Notes: generated by a model from the sequence alone, not told the origin. A stretch of DNA of 64,000 bases from Agathobacter sp. (GCA_017623935.1 JAGAOC010000034.1:20375-84374); one strand, 5' to 3'; positions 18,123 through 27,028 are shown, counted from the first letter of the stretch. Made by a program: numbers and translations.

Positions 18123-18626
18123 CTATTTTCCTCCCTTTGGAAGTCTTTTTCCAATTCGTATGATTATTTCCTGGCTTAATAATCCATTGATAAATCCTGT
18201 GATCGTTCCTGCGATCAGAAGCACCGGAATATAGTAAAAAATATAGTAATTAGATACCACAATGGATGCCACAATGACCTGTCCGATATTGTGCAGGATC
18301 CCTCCTGCGGTGCTGACGGTAATGCATTTGAACCATCCTGATCTTTTCAGGAGAAACATTCCAAGAAAACTAAGAAGCCCTCCTGCTAAAGAATATAAGA
18401 TACTAAATCCATTTCCAAATAAAAATCCTGTCAGAACGATCCGAAGAACGGAAACGCATAGAGCTTCTTTTGCGCCCATCTCATATAGCATGAGCACTAC
18501 TACCAGGTTAGCTAATCCTAACTTGATTCCCGGAATCCCAAAGGAAAACGGGATCAGGCTCTCCACATAGCTAAGGATCATGGAAAGGGCTAAGAACAAG
18601 CCCATATGAGCAGTCTTTTTCTTCAT
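18123..18626 (-). CDS. Gx transporter family / HepS-I-like membrane protein
   Basis: A 167-residue membrane protein with four to five hydrophobic helices. The N-terminal MGLFLALSMILSYVESLIP, then GIKLGLANLVVVLMLYEMG, is typical of the 'Gx transporter' family (also called heptaprenyl diphosphate synthase component I), which is related to substrate-binding membrane subunits of ECF-type transporters. It is paired with a NusG domain II protein immediately upstream; such pairs occur with flavinylation genes in many anaerobes. The transported substrate is unknown. Confidence 0.8.
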   Translation of the reverse strand: MKKKTAHMGLFLALSMILSYVESLIPFSFGIPGIKLGLANLVVVLMLYEMGAKEALCVSVLRIVLTGFLFGNGFSILYSLAGGLLSFLGMFLLKRSGWFKCITVSTAGGILHNIGQVIVASIVVSNYYIFYYIPVLLIAGTITGFINGLLSQEIIIRIGKRLPKGGK

Positions 18627-18656
18627 AAGATCACCCTTTCATCTGTAATGTTTCCT

Positions 18657-19040
18657 TTAATTTGCCACTGCATCCAGTTCTCCTTCGTTGCCTCCAATGA
18701 CCGTAATGGTCACTTTATTCGGCAGACAGACGATAGTCTCTTTATCCATAGAAATGGATTTCTGGTGCATACAGAGGTGATCCGGACAGGTAGCTTTTTC
18801 CATATGAACTACACCGTCCTCTATCACAACCACGTTTGTGACATTTCCATCCTCATTTTTGACGGAAATACTCTGATCTTTTTCCAAAGAATAAGTGCCG
18901 TAATTTTCTCCGTTTCGAGCAATGATGATACATTGTCCCTGCTCTAAACTTCTATTCTGATAAAATATCAATAATCCAATTGCTGCAACCAGCAGTATGG
19001 CAAAAAATATAAGATCTTTTTTACCAAAACGTTTACTCAT
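18657..19040 (-). CDS. NusG domain II-containing extracytoplasmic protein
   Basis: A 127-residue protein with an N-terminal membrane anchor (about residues 8-27) and an extracytoplasmic NusG domain II (NGENYGTYSLEKDQSI) containing the conserved CPDHLCMHQ cysteine/histidine motif. I start at the ATG at 19040, which has AGGAGAGG 9 bases upstream; this overlaps the miaB 3' end by 8 bp. Partner of the following Gx transporter gene. The cysteine pair suggests a redox or metal role, but this is inference. Confidence 0.82.
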   Translation of the reverse strand: MSKRFGKKDLIFFAILLVAAIGLLIFYQNRSLEQGQCIIIARNGENYGTYSLEKDQSISVKNEDGNVTNVVVIEDGVVHMEKATCPDHLCMHQKSISMDKETIVCLPNKVTITVIGGNEGELDAVAN

Positions 19041-20469
19041 TGGATACAACCTCTCCTAAATAGTAAAAACCTTTACACTCTTTCAATAATACCGGATAGA
19101 TCTGACCGATCATGTCTTTATTTCCCGGGAAATGTACCACGGAATTATTATCTAAACGTCCAGTGATCAAAGACGCATCCTGTTCATTTAATTCTTCCGC
19201 CAGCACATTCATGACTTTGCCTTCTAATGCCATTGCTTTATCGGTGGCAATAGTCTGAACTTCTTTTAATAAGCGGTCAAAACGGTCTTTTACCACGTCT
19301 GCCGGAATCTGATTTTCCATAGAAGCCGCTGGAGTTCCTGTTCTCTTAGAATAAATAAAGGTAAAGGCGCTGTCATAGCCAACTTTCTTTACCACATCCA
19401 TGGTCTCTAAGAAGTCTTCTTCTGTCTCCCCTGGGAATCCTACGATAATATCTGTAGTAAGGGCAATATCCGGAATCTCTTTTCGTAATTTATCTACCAG
19501 TTCTAAATAACGTTCCTTATTGTAATGACGATTCATGATCTTAAGGATCCTAGAACTTCCGGACTGCAGTGGCAGATGCATATGCTTACAGACTTTCTTA
19601 CATTCCTTCATAGCAAGGATCAGATCGTCGGAAAGATCCTTTGGATGGGAAGTCATAAAACGGATTCGTTTCAAACCTTCGATCTTATCTACTTCTCGTA
19701 ATAACTCTGCAAAAGTGATCGGCTGTTCTAAATTCTTACCATAAGAATTGACATTCTGACCTAAGAGCATGATCTCGCATACTCCGTCTTTTACCAATCC
19801 TTCAATCTCGCGGATAATATCCTGTGGTTCTCTGCTTCGCTCTCTTCCTCTTACATAAGGAACGATACAATAGCTACAGAAATTATTGCAGCCAAACATG
19901 ATATTTACACCGGATTTAAAAGAAAATTTTCTTTTTACAGGGAGATCTTCTACGATCTTATCGGTATCTTTCCAGATATCTACGATCATGGAATCAGATT
20001 CCAATGCCCGGCATAATAATTCTGCAAATTTATAGATATTATGGGTTCCAAATACCAGATTTACAAAGCGGTAGCTTTTCTTTAATTTTTCTACCACTTC
20101 CGGCTCCTGCATCATACAACCGCATAAAGTGATCATCATATCCGGATTTTTCTTCTTATAATTGGATAAATAGCCCAGTCTTCCATAGACTTTATTGTTG
20201 GCATTCTCACGAACGGTACAGGTGTTATAGATCACAAAATCTGCGTGTTCATCTTCTGCCTCTACATAGCCCGCCTGCTCTAAGATTCCTACCAGTTTTT
20301 CAGAGTCTCTGGCGTTCATCTGACATCCAAAAGTCTGGACGCAGTAAGTCAGTTTTCTGCCTTTTTCCTGCTCCTTGGCAGCCACATAGGCTTTTGCTTT
20401 TTCTAAATATTCGTACTGTAACTGTGCTTCTTCTTTTCCAGTTAAATTTGTTCCTTCAAAATCTCTCAT
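19033..20469 (-). CDS. miaB: tRNA-2-methylthio-N6-dimethylallyladenosine synthase MiaB
   Basis: A radical SAM methylthiotransferase that converts i6A37 to ms2i6A37 in tRNA. At 478 residues it carries an N-terminal extension of about 35 residues before the UPF0004 domain (TFGCQMNARDSEK). The radical SAM motif is CNNFCSYCIVPYVRGRERSR (CxxxCxxC), and a C-terminal TRAM domain follows. Conserved LPLQSGSSRILKIMNRHY supports MiaB against other methylthiotransferases. It follows proA by 14 bp. Confidence 0.95.
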   Translation of the reverse strand: MRDFEGTNLTGKEEAQLQYEYLEKAKAYVAAKEQEKGRKLTYCVQTFGCQMNARDSEKLVGILEQAGYVEAEDEHADFVIYNTCTVRENANNKVYGRLGYLSNYKKKNPDMMITLCGCMMQEPEVVEKLKKSYRFVNLVFGTHNIYKFAELLCRALESDSMIVDIWKDTDKIVEDLPVKRKFSFKSGVNIMFGCNNFCSYCIVPYVRGRERSREPQDIIREIEGLVKDGVCEIMLLGQNVNSYGKNLEQPITFAELLREVDKIEGLKRIRFMTSHPKDLSDDLILAMKECKKVCKHMHLPLQSGSSRILKIMNRHYNKERYLELVDKLRKEIPDIALTTDIIVGFPGETEEDFLETMDVVKKVGYDSAFTFIYSKRTGTPAASMENQIPADVVKDRFDRLLKEVQTIATDKAMALEGKVMNVLAEELNEQDASLITGRLDNNSVVHFPGNKDMIGQIYPVLLKECKGFYYLGEVVSNE

Positions 20470-20483
20470 ATATTTCCTCGTAA

Positions 20484-21746
20484 TTATCGAATCTGTCCAT
20501 TTCCGGTGATCACATATTTATAGCTTGTTAAGGCTTCTAATCCCATTGGTCCTCTAGCGTGGAGTTTCTGGGTACTGATTCCGATCTCTGCTCCGAATCC
20601 GAATTCGTTTCCATCGGAAAAACGGGTAGATACGTTCACATATACACAGGCAGAATCAATCTCATTTAAGAATTTCTCTGCAGCAGCATAATCGGATGTA
20701 ACGATGGTCTCAGAATGGGAAGTATTATATTTGTTGATATGGACAATTGCCTCTTCAATAGAGTCTACCACTTTTACAGACATAATATAATCTAAATATT
20801 CTTTGCCCCAGTCTTCTTCTGTTGCCAAAACAACTTTGTCCTTGCCAGCAAGGCAGGTATTTGCTCTTTCGTCAGCTCTCATCTCTACCTGATGATCTTT
20901 TAATCTCTCGTGTAATTTTGGCAGCAGTGCTTCTGCTACATCTTTGTGAACAACGATGGATTCACAGGCATTGCAGACACCGATTCTCTGGGTCTTAGCA
21001 TTATGGATGATAGAAACTGCCATATCTAAATCTGCACATTTATCTACATATACATGGCAATTTCCTGTTCCTGTTTCAATAACCGGTACAGTAGCGTGAT
21101 TTACTACATGAGAAATGAGTCCAGCACCGCCTCTTGGGATCAACACATCTACATACTGATTCATTTTCATAAGAGCGTCTGTAGCTGCTCTATCTGTATC
21201 TTCGATCAGATTTAAAGCTCCCTCTGGGATCTGACAGGCTGTTAATGCTTCCTGTAAAGCCTCTACAATGGCAATATTAGAATGAATAGCGTCACTTCCG
21301 CCTTTTAAAACAACGCAGTTTCCTGTTTTAAAGCAAAGTCCAAAAGCATCCGAAGTTACGTTTGGTCTAGCTTCATAGATCATTCCAACAACACCGATCG
21401 GTACACGTTTTTTGCCTACCATCATGCCATTTGGACGTTTGGTCATGGAAAGGTATTCTCCGATTGGATCATTAAGTCCTGCCACCTGACGAAGTCCATC
21501 TGCCATAGCAAGAAGTCTGTCATGATTCAATGCCAGACGATCGATCAATCCCTGTGGCATATTGCGCTCTTTTCCGATAGCAACGTCTTTTTCATTCGCT
21601 GCGATAATCTGCTCTTCATGAGCCATTAATGCATCTGCACAGGCAAAAAGTGCGTTATTTTTTACCTCTGTAGATAACATTCCTACCTGTATTCTGGCAT
21701 CATGAGCTTTTTTACATAATTCTTCTAATTTAAAATTCTCTGTCAT
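20484..21746 (-). CDS. proA: Gamma-glutamyl phosphate reductase ProA
   Basis: NADPH-dependent reduction of gamma-glutamyl phosphate to the semialdehyde, the second step of proline synthesis. The frame is 420 residues from the ATG at 21746, which has GAGAGG 9 bases upstream; the longer frame (to 21797) runs back into the folate gene. Signatures: [19 protein letters not shown], catalytic cysteine in [11 protein letters not shown], and [10 protein letters not shown] near the C-terminus. Works with proB (22504-23340); the two are separated by two unrelated small genes. Confidence 0.96.
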   Translation of the reverse strand: MTENFKLEELCKKAHDARIQVGMLSTEVKNNALFACADALMAHEEQIIAANEKDVAIGKERNMPQGLIDRLALNHDRLLAMADGLRQVAGLNDPIGEYLSMTKRPNGMMVGKKRVPIGVVGMIYEARPNVTSDAFGLCFKTGNCVVLKGGSDAIHSNIAIVEALQEALTACQIPEGALNLIEDTDRAATDALMKMNQYVDVLIPRGGAGLISHVVNHATVPVIETGTGNCHVYVDKCADLDMAVSIIHNAKTQRIGVCNACESIVVHKDVAEALLPKLHERLKDHQVEMRADERANTCLAGKDKVVLATEEDWGKEYLDYIMSVKVVDSIEEAIVHINKYNTSHSETIVTSDYAAAEKFLNEIDSACVYVNVSTRFSDGNEFGFGAEIGISTQKLHARGPMGLEALTSYKYVITGNGQIR

Positions 21747-22305
21747 AAACCCTAACCTCTCTTTGCTCTGTAATGATTCTTCCCATAGGAATATCAAAGG
21801 TTTGTTTGCCCCAATCCTGCACTATCTGCATTTCATAGGCAACGCCCACCGGATATACCTTTGGAAAACGTGTTAAATATCTGTCATAATATCCCTGTCC
21901 AAAACCAATTCTGCTTCCTTTTTCCGAAAAAGCCACTCCCGGAACCAGCATCACATCCCCAGCTTTGGGCTCATAGACCGGGCTGCTTTCCTTTGGCTCT
22001 AAGATATGAAAAGAGCCTTCTTCCAAGTCCTCATAAGAATTGACCAGATAAAAGTCCATGTCTTTTCCTCGCACTCGGGGAAATGCCAACTTCTGCCCCT
22101 TAGAAAAAGCTTCCTGAATCAACTCATCCAATAAAACCTCATTAGAAATGGCGCTATATACGCAAAGTACACCCGAAAGGTTTACATACCATTCCTGGCT
22201 GGTAATGTTCTGACAGATTTTTCTGCTTTTTTCTGTTACAACTTCTTTGGACAGTTGTTTTCTTTCTAATTTGATCCGATTACGAATTGCTTCCTTTGTT
22301 TCCAT
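21730..22305 (-). CDS. 5-formyltetrahydrofolate cyclo-ligase
   Basis: A 191-residue ATP-dependent enzyme that returns 5-formyl-THF to the folate pool as 5,10-methenyl-THF. The C-terminal signature [11 protein letters not shown] is clear, preceded by [19 protein letters not shown] start at the ATG at 22305 (METKEAIRN), which has GGGAG 6 bases upstream. It overlaps the DUF896 gene by 26 bp and proA by 17 bp, so all three are translationally linked. Confidence 0.93.
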   Translation of the reverse strand: METKEAIRNRIKLERKQLSKEVVTEKSRKICQNITSQEWYVNLSGVLCVYSAISNEVLLDELIQEAFSKGQKLAFPRVRGKDMDFYLVNSYEDLEEGSFHILEPKESSPVYEPKAGDVMLVPGVAFSEKGSRIGFGQGYYDRYLTRFPKVYPVGVAYEMQIVQDWGKQTFDIPMGRIITEQREVRVYDREF

Positions 22306-22504
22306 ATTTTTCTCCCAGATTGGTAACGGTTCCATCCTCATTTACCATATCAATGTTGTTTAACTGGGCGCGGAGATTTCCGCGAACATTCGCTACAAAT
22401 TCTTTTCTTAAAAGATCCTGCTCTTTTTTCTCTTCTTCCGTAAGGCCTTCTGCTTTGGACTTACGGTATAATTCATTGATTCGATTGATTTTTTCCTGAG
22501 TCAT
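22280..22504 (-). CDS. DUF896 (YnzC-like) small protein
   Basis: A 74-residue DUF896 protein. The family pattern is an N-terminal helical hairpin (INRINELYRKSKAEGLTEEE), then LRKEFVANVRGNLRAQL. Structures of relatives show a small helical bundle; function is not established. The ATG overlaps the last base of the proB stop region (22504). Confidence 0.9.
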   Translation of the reverse strand: MTQEKINRINELYRKSKAEGLTEEEKKEQDLLRKEFVANVRGNLRAQLNNIDMVNEDGTVTNLGEKYGNKGSNS

Positions 22505-23340
22505 TATCCAATACTCTCCATAATAAAGTTTTCCAGATTGAAATTCTGGTTCTTGTCTGCGTGGAATCTGGTTCCTAAGAAATTCTCTTCAAAAATGTCG
22601 TGCACTACAGACACATCTTTTCCGTTGGCAATGATCATATCCGTTCCGGAGCTGGTCGCAATCTTAGCTGCAGTAAGTTTTGTGGACATTCCACCTGTTC
22701 CTACGCTGCTTCCAGTTGTGCCCTTTGCCATGGAATAGATCTTCTCATCCAGTTTCTCTACTTCCCGGATCAGCTCAGCCTCCGGATTGGTGTGTGGATC
22801 ATCTGTATAGAGTCCATCAATATCAGATAAAAGGATCAACAGATCTGCTCCCACCAGTGAAGAAACCAGTGCAGACAAGGTGTCATTGTCACCGAACTGC
22901 ATTTCGTATGTACTTACCGTATCATTTTCATTTACAACCGGAATTACCCCCAAATGGAACAATTCTTCAAAGGTGTTCTTGGCATTGTCTCTAGACACTG
23001 GGTTTATCATGGTATTCTTGGTCAGAAGTACCTGTCCTGCTATCTGATTGTATTCTCCAAATAATTTCTGATAGGTCATCATTAATTTTGCCTGTCCAAC
23101 GGCAGCACATGCCTGCTTGGTAGAAATATCCGTCGGGCGTTCTCTTAATCCGATGGCGTCTCTTCCTACTGCAATGGCTCCGGAACTTACCAGACACACA
23201 TCAATATCTCTATTTCTTAAATCACATAAAGTTCTTACAAGAAGCTCCATCTTATGAAAATCAAGACTTCCTGTCTCCTCATGAGTCAGGGAGGAAGAAC
23301 CTATTTTGATCACTACTCTGTGGTATTTTTTCTTTTCCAT
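22504..23340 (-). CDS. proB: Glutamate 5-kinase ProB (short form)
   Basis: First enzyme of proline synthesis: phosphorylates glutamate on the gamma carboxyl. The 278-residue length corresponds to the amino acid kinase domain only; the C-terminal PUA domain of the E. coli enzyme is absent. Motifs: VVIKIGSSSLT, VSSGAIAVGRD, NENDTVS, and GTGGMSTKLTAAKIAT. A candidate promoter lies just upstream (23380-23408). Starts the proB, DUF896, folate ligase, proA, miaB run. Confidence 0.95.
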   Translation of the reverse strand: MEKKKYHRVVIKIGSSSLTHEETGSLDFHKMELLVRTLCDLRNRDIDVCLVSSGAIAVGRDAIGLRERPTDISTKQACAAVGQAKLMMTYQKLFGEYNQIAGQVLLTKNTMINPVSRDNAKNTFEELFHLGVIPVVNENDTVSTYEMQFGDNDTLSALVSSLVGADLLILLSDIDGLYTDDPHTNPEAELIREVEKLDEKIYSMAKGTTGSSVGTGGMSTKLTAAKIATSSGTDMIIANGKDVSVVHDIFEENFLGTRFHADKNQNFNLENFIMESIG

Positions 23341-23379
23341 AATCTAATCCTCGTTCTGTAACTTTTCAATATCTTATAT

Positions 23380-23408
23380 ACTGTATCACATATTAGGGAA
23401 AAATACAA
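23380..23408 (-). promoter_or_regulatory. Candidate promoter of proB operon
   Basis: Minus-strand TTGTAT (23403-23408), a 17-bp spacer and TACAGT (23380-23385); a TATAAG-like sequence just downstream is an alternative -10. About 40 bp upstream of proB. Confidence 0.5.
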
Positions 23409-23425
23409 AAAACTTTTTTCAATAT

Positions 23426-23455
23426 TAAAAAAGAGCCCTGATATCATCAGAACTC
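23426..23455 (-). terminator. Intrinsic terminator after the DUF3990 module
   Basis: Minus-strand hairpin: AGAGTTCTGAT pairs with ATCAGGGCTCT across a short loop and runs into TTTTTT. It lies 15 bp past the stop of the 72-residue gene. Confidence 0.8.
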
Positions 23456-23470
23456 TATCTTCTACATATG

Positions 23471-23689
23471 CTACATTTCTAATAAATCCTCATCTTCATT
23501 CGCCCACTGATATATTGCATCCACCCAGACTTCCGGGTCATCATGAAGCGCAATATAGTTACAAGCCTTTAATACCCCATTAAAATCATATTCTTTAATC
23601 CATTTTCTCGCTTCAAATTCGGTTATTCCATATTTGATTTCAAAGATGCTAACCATTGTTTTTTTATAGCTGGTTACAATTTCTTTCAT
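23471..23689 (-). CDS. Small DUF3791-like partner protein
   Basis: A 72-residue acidic helical protein. I start at the ATG at 23689, with AGAGGTGGG 4 bases upstream, rather than at 23725. The pattern YGITEFEARKWIKEYDF, then YIALHDDPEVWVDAI, resembles the short DUF3791-type proteins commonly found beside DUF3990 genes; I am not certain of that assignment. It follows the DUF3990 gene by 22 bp and ends before a terminator, so the two form a closed two-gene unit. Confidence 0.6.
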   Translation of the reverse strand: MKEIVTSYKKTMVSIFEIKYGITEFEARKWIKEYDFNGVLKACNYIALHDDPEVWVDAIYQWANEDEDLLEM

Positions 23690-23711
23690 GATTCCCACCT
23701 CTTTTCTTATA

Positions 23712-24272
23712 TTATATACTATCATATTTAATGTATCTTATGCAAGATAAAGCTTTTCCCGAGCAAAATACAATCTGCTTGCCATACGAACTTCCATCCC
23801 TTTTCAAAAAATCAGAAAGATTAATACAATATTCTTGTGGTTTTAACTGTCCAAACCGCAACCTTGATGCAATATCAGCTACACTTCCATCTGCCGTCCC
23901 GCCAATGATAATATCATATTTCTGATCAAAATTATGCTCTGTCAAACCTAGTTCTTCTGAAATATTTGTTGGAAGCCTATTCGACAGAATAAATTTTGCC
24001 CACTCTATGTCTTCATATTCAAATTGTCTATATATTAAAAGGGGATTATATTGATACTCAAAAGAAATGATTGCAGGAAAAAAATTTGTTCTTTTCCTTT
24101 TGCGAGTTTCACACTCTAAAGCTCGATATGCCATATTTTTTGCCATTTCATAATCTGGCGTGGTATAAAATCCTCTGCCGAAATCTAAATATCTTTTGCT
24201 TCGGCTTAAATCTATACCATTCTTACCAATATCAATCGCATAACTTGATATTGTTCCATGATATACTTTCAA
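23712..24272 (-). CDS. DUF3990 protein, ADP-ribosyltransferase-like
   Basis: A 186-residue protein of DUF3990 type. The N-terminus VYHGTISSY, then YLDFGRGFYTTPDYEMAKNMA, matches the family and recalls the H-Y arrangement of PARP-like ADP-ribosyltransferase folds. The C-terminal part contains DIIIGGTADG and ends with a QIVFCSGKALSCIRYI segment. Start is a TTG at 24272 with GGAG 8 bases upstream. No enzymatic activity is proved for the family to my knowledge; a toxin or effector role is inference. It has no obvious promoter and is followed by a small partner gene. Confidence 0.7.
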   Translation of the reverse strand: MKVYHGTISSYAIDIGKNGIDLSRSKRYLDFGRGFYTTPDYEMAKNMAYRALECETRKRKRTNFFPAIISFEYQYNPLLIYRQFEYEDIEWAKFILSNRLPTNISEELGLTEHNFDQKYDIIIGGTADGSVADIASRLRFGQLKPQEYCINLSDFLKRDGSSYGKQIVFCSGKALSCIRYIKYDSI

Positions 24273-24399
24273 TAAATCAACTCCATTTATTTTTATATTA
24301 TGCTAACACAAGTTTCGACAATTTACAACACTTTTTTTCTAATATTAGGCAATTTTCCCGACTTGATTTTCTTCCTCAAATGCACTACCATATTTTTAA

Positions 24400-24428
24400 T
24401 TGTTATGTGTTTCATATTCACATACATT
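24400..24428 (+). promoter_or_regulatory. Candidate promoter of apbE
   Basis: TTGTTA (24400-24405), a 17-bp spacer and TACATT (24423-24428), about 30 bp upstream of the apbE ATG. A second candidate (TTGATT, 17 bp, TACCAT) starts at about 24364. Confidence 0.45.
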
Positions 24429-24457
24429 AAACTATTTTACAGAAAAGAGATTAATTA

Positions 24458-25501
24458 ATGAAATATAAGTTATCAAGACTTTATGCCCTCCTCCTATGTT
24501 CCTTGCTTCTCCTGGGACTTCTTCAAGGTTGTGGAACTCAAAAAGAAATATCAAAATCCGGCTTCTATTTTGACACGATTATCAAAATCCAGCTCTACGG
24601 AACCAGTGATGAAACCTATATTAATGAATGTTTCAAACTGGCAGAAAAGTATGAAAACCTATTCTCTAACACTATCGAAGATAGTGATGTGTCCCGCATC
24701 AATGAAAGTGCTGGAGAATTTGTAACCGTTGATCCAGAGACAATTGCTTTGATCGAAACTGGGATTTCTTATGGAGAATTGAGCCAAGGAAAATTTGACA
24801 TTACAATTGGAAATTTATCTGAATTATGGAATATTTCTGAAATTGCAAAAAATACAAACAATTCCGACAATAAAGTAGATGCTTCTGTACTCCCTTCGGA
24901 AGAAGAGGTTCTTTCTCTCCTCTCCCATGTTGATTACAAAAATATTGTCATTCAGAATGACCAGGTAAAATTAACCGATCCAGATGCCAAATTAGACCTT
25001 GGCGGAATCGCAAAAGGTTATATTGCAGATAAGATGAAAGAATATCTGACAGAAGCCGGAATCACCTCCGGTTTTATTAACCTAGGAGGTAATGTCCTGA
25101 CTCTTGGTGAGAAGTCCAATGGTTCTGGCTATAACATTGGAATCCAGCGTCCTTTTTCCCAGACAGGAGAATCCATTGTCTCCGTTCAGGTCAAGGATAT
25201 GTCCGTGGTCTCTTCCGGTGTATACGAACGCTATTATAGGATTGACGATACACTCTACCATCATATTTTAGACACCACTACAGGCTATCCTTACGAGAAC
25301 GAACTTTACGAAGTAACCATTATCTCTAAGTCCTCCGTAGACGGTGACGCTTTAAGCACTACCTGTTTTGCCTTGGGACTGGAAAAAGGAATGGAACTGA
25401 TCGAATCCCTTCCGGATACAGAAGCAATCTTTATAACCAGTGATGAAGAGATCCATACTACTTCCGGAATTGGGGAAGAGATTGGGATTACTTATTACTA
25501 A
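24458..25501 (+). CDS. apbE: FAD:protein FMN transferase (ApbE lipoprotein)
   Basis: A 347-residue ApbE/Ftp enzyme that attaches FMN covalently to threonine in extracytoplasmic proteins. An N-terminal signal peptide ends in the lipobox LLQGC, so it is an anchored lipoprotein facing outside. Family motifs: FDTIIKIQLYG, LDLGGIAKGYIADKM, FINLGGNVLTLG, and HHILDTTTGYP near the C-terminus. It is convergent to the rnf operon, whose RnfG and RnfD carry threonine sites of the flavinylated type; these are the likely substrates. Confidence 0.95.
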   Translation: MKYKLSRLYALLLCSLLLLGLLQGCGTQKEISKSGFYFDTIIKIQLYGTSDETYINECFKLAEKYENLFSNTIEDSDVSRINESAGEFVTVDPETIALIETGISYGELSQGKFDITIGNLSELWNISEIAKNTNNSDNKVDASVLPSEEEVLSLLSHVDYKNIVIQNDQVKLTDPDAKLDLGGIAKGYIADKMKEYLTEAGITSGFINLGGNVLTLGEKSNGSGYNIGIQRPFSQTGESIVSVQVKDMSVVSSGVYERYYRIDDTLYHHILDTTTGYPYENELYEVTIISKSSVDGDALSTTCFALGLEKGMELIESLPDTEAIFITSDEEIHTTSGIGEEIGITYY

Positions 25502-25502
25502 T

Positions 25503-25545
25503 TTTTTATTCGATCGTCACCGACTCGGTCGCCACCGAATAAAAA
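25503..25545. repeat. Palindromic element between apbE and rnfB
   Basis: A 10-bp outer inverted repeat (TTTTTATTCG with CGAATAAAAA, 25503-25512 and 25536-25545) encloses a smaller ACCGA/TCGGT hairpin. The T-run is 5' and the A-run 3' on both strands, opposite to an intrinsic terminator. Confidence 0.5.
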
Positions 25546-25562
25546 CCTTTCTTCAAAATTAC

Positions 25563-25614
25563 AAAAAACGCCTCGACCACCATCGGATAAAACGATACGT
25601 GATCGAGGCGTTTT
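25563..25614. terminator. Bidirectional terminator between apbE and rnfB
   Basis: A 12-bp imperfect stem (CGCCTCGACCAC with GTGATCGAGGCG, 25569-25580 and 25599-25610), with an inner ATCG/CGAT pairing, flanked by an A-run before and T-run after, so it can act on both strands. Confidence 0.8.
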
Positions 25615-25629
25615 ACATATTCACTATTC

Positions 25630-26427
25630 TTACATAATACACTTCTTCGGACACTTCTCAGCACAGATTCCGCAACCAGTACATTTATCCTGGTCGATGT
25701 GTGCGATGTTGTCTACTACGTGGATGGCATCAGATGGACAGTTCTTCTCGCAAAGATGACATCCGATACAGCCTACAGAGCAGGCATTCATAACATCTTT
25801 ACCTTTATCCTGAGAACTGCATTTTACCAAATGAGCAGCATCGTATGGAACTAATTCGATTAAGTGTTTTGGACAAGCAGCCACACATTTACCGCAGGCT
25901 TTACAAGCTTCTTTATCAACTACTGCGATACCATCAATGACATGGATAGCGTCGAATGGACAAGCCTTTACGCAAGTGCCATATCCTAAACATCCATAAT
26001 TACAGGATTTTGGTCCGCCAGCTGGAACAAAACTCATAGCTGTACAATCCTGTAAACCGGAATAATCATAATCTGTTTTAGCTTTCTCACAGGTTCCTGC
26101 ACATTTAACGAAAGCAACTTGTTTAGCACCTTCTTCTGCAGCAACTCCCATGATCTCACCAATCTGAGCCGCAACTGGTGCTCCACCTACTGGACACTGA
26201 TTAACTGGTGCTTCTCCATTGACAATAGCAGCAGCCAGACCGGAACATCCGGCATAACCACAGCCACCACAGTTGTTACCAGGTAACACACCACAGATTG
26301 CTTCTTCTCTTTCATCTACTTCTACTTTGAACTTCTCTCCTGCGATTCCAAGGAAAAGTCCAAGAATGATACCTACGCAGCCAACTACTAAGCCGGCTAC
26401 AATTATTGCTGTAAAATCCATATGCAC
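25630..26427 (-). CDS. rnfB: Rnf complex subunit RnfB
   Basis: A 265-residue iron-sulfur subunit that takes electrons from ferredoxin. An N-terminal membrane helix (about residues 6-27) is followed by LPGNNCGGCGYAGCSGLAAA with the four cysteines of the 4Fe-4S domain, then several ferredoxin-type clusters (CVKACPFDAIHV, CGKCVAACPKHLIELV, CHLCEKNCPSDAI, CGICAEKCPKKCI). Last gene of rnfCDGEAB and convergent to apbE. It ends close to a bidirectional terminator. Confidence 0.97.
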   Translation of the reverse strand: MHMDFTAIIVAGLVVGCVGIILGLFLGIAGEKFKVEVDEREEAICGVLPGNNCGGCGYAGCSGLAAAIVNGEAPVNQCPVGGAPVAAQIGEIMGVAAEEGAKQVAFVKCAGTCEKAKTDYDYSGLQDCTAMSFVPAGGPKSCNYGCLGYGTCVKACPFDAIHVIDGIAVVDKEACKACGKCVAACPKHLIELVPYDAAHLVKCSSQDKGKDVMNACSVGCIGCHLCEKNCPSDAIHVVDNIAHIDQDKCTGCGICAEKCPKKCIM

Positions 26428-26431
26428 CCTC

Positions 26432-27028
26432 CTAAATCATTCCTGAGAATCCCATGAAAGCAATTGACATCAGGCAGGCAGTTACTAAAACAATCGCTGT
26501 ACCCTGAAATGTTCTTGGGATATCATTGTATTCAATTTTCTCACGAATTCCTGCCATCAATACGATTGCAATAAAGAATCCTGCCGCAGTAGCAAATCCG
26601 TATACAACACCTTCTAAGATATTGTAATCATATGTTACACAGTTCAATGCAACACCTAATACAGCACAGTTAGTGGTGATCAATGGTAAATATACACAAA
26701 GTGAATCATATAAGGATGGCATAGATTTCTTCAAGAACATCTCAACGAACTGTACCAAAGATGCAATAACTAAAATGAAAACGATGGTCTTTAAATAAGT
26801 AAGATCAATTCCTTTGCTGATCAGGAAAGGATTGTTCAAAATGTACTTGTAGATCAGTCCTGTAATAAAGGATGAAATAGTAATAACGAAGATTACTGCT
26901 CCACCCATTCCAGCAGCTGTGTTTACCTTTTTGGAAACACCCAGGAAAGGACAGATTCCCAAGAACTGGCTCAATACAACGTTATTTACGATGGCTGAGC
27001 CTACTGCAATAAGTATTAATTCTTTCAT
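26432..27028 (-). CDS. rnfA: Rnf complex subunit RnfA
   Basis: A 198-residue integral membrane subunit with about six hydrophobic helices. It contains the conserved FLGICPFLGVSKK segment and the mid-protein ITTNCAVLGVAL motif, whose cysteine contributes to the membrane iron-sulfur site shared with RnfE. Part of the ion-translocating core. Four bases separate it from rnfB. Confidence 0.96.
   Translation of the reverse strand: MKELILIAVGSAIVNNVVLSQFLGICPFLGVSKKVNTAAGMGGAVIFVITISSFITGLIYKYILNNPFLISKGIDLTYLKTIVFILVIASLVQFVEMFLKKSMPSLYDSLCVYLPLITTNCAVLGVALNCVTYDYNILEGVVYGFATAAGFFIAIVLMAGIREKIEYNDIPRTFQGTAIVLVTACLMSIAFMGFSGMI

Noticed and set aside
24071-24430. 119-codon plus-strand ORF opposite the DUF3990 gene
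   Set aside because: Antisense to the DUF3990 frame, which has recognisable motifs; protein is low-complexity Phe/His/Leu.
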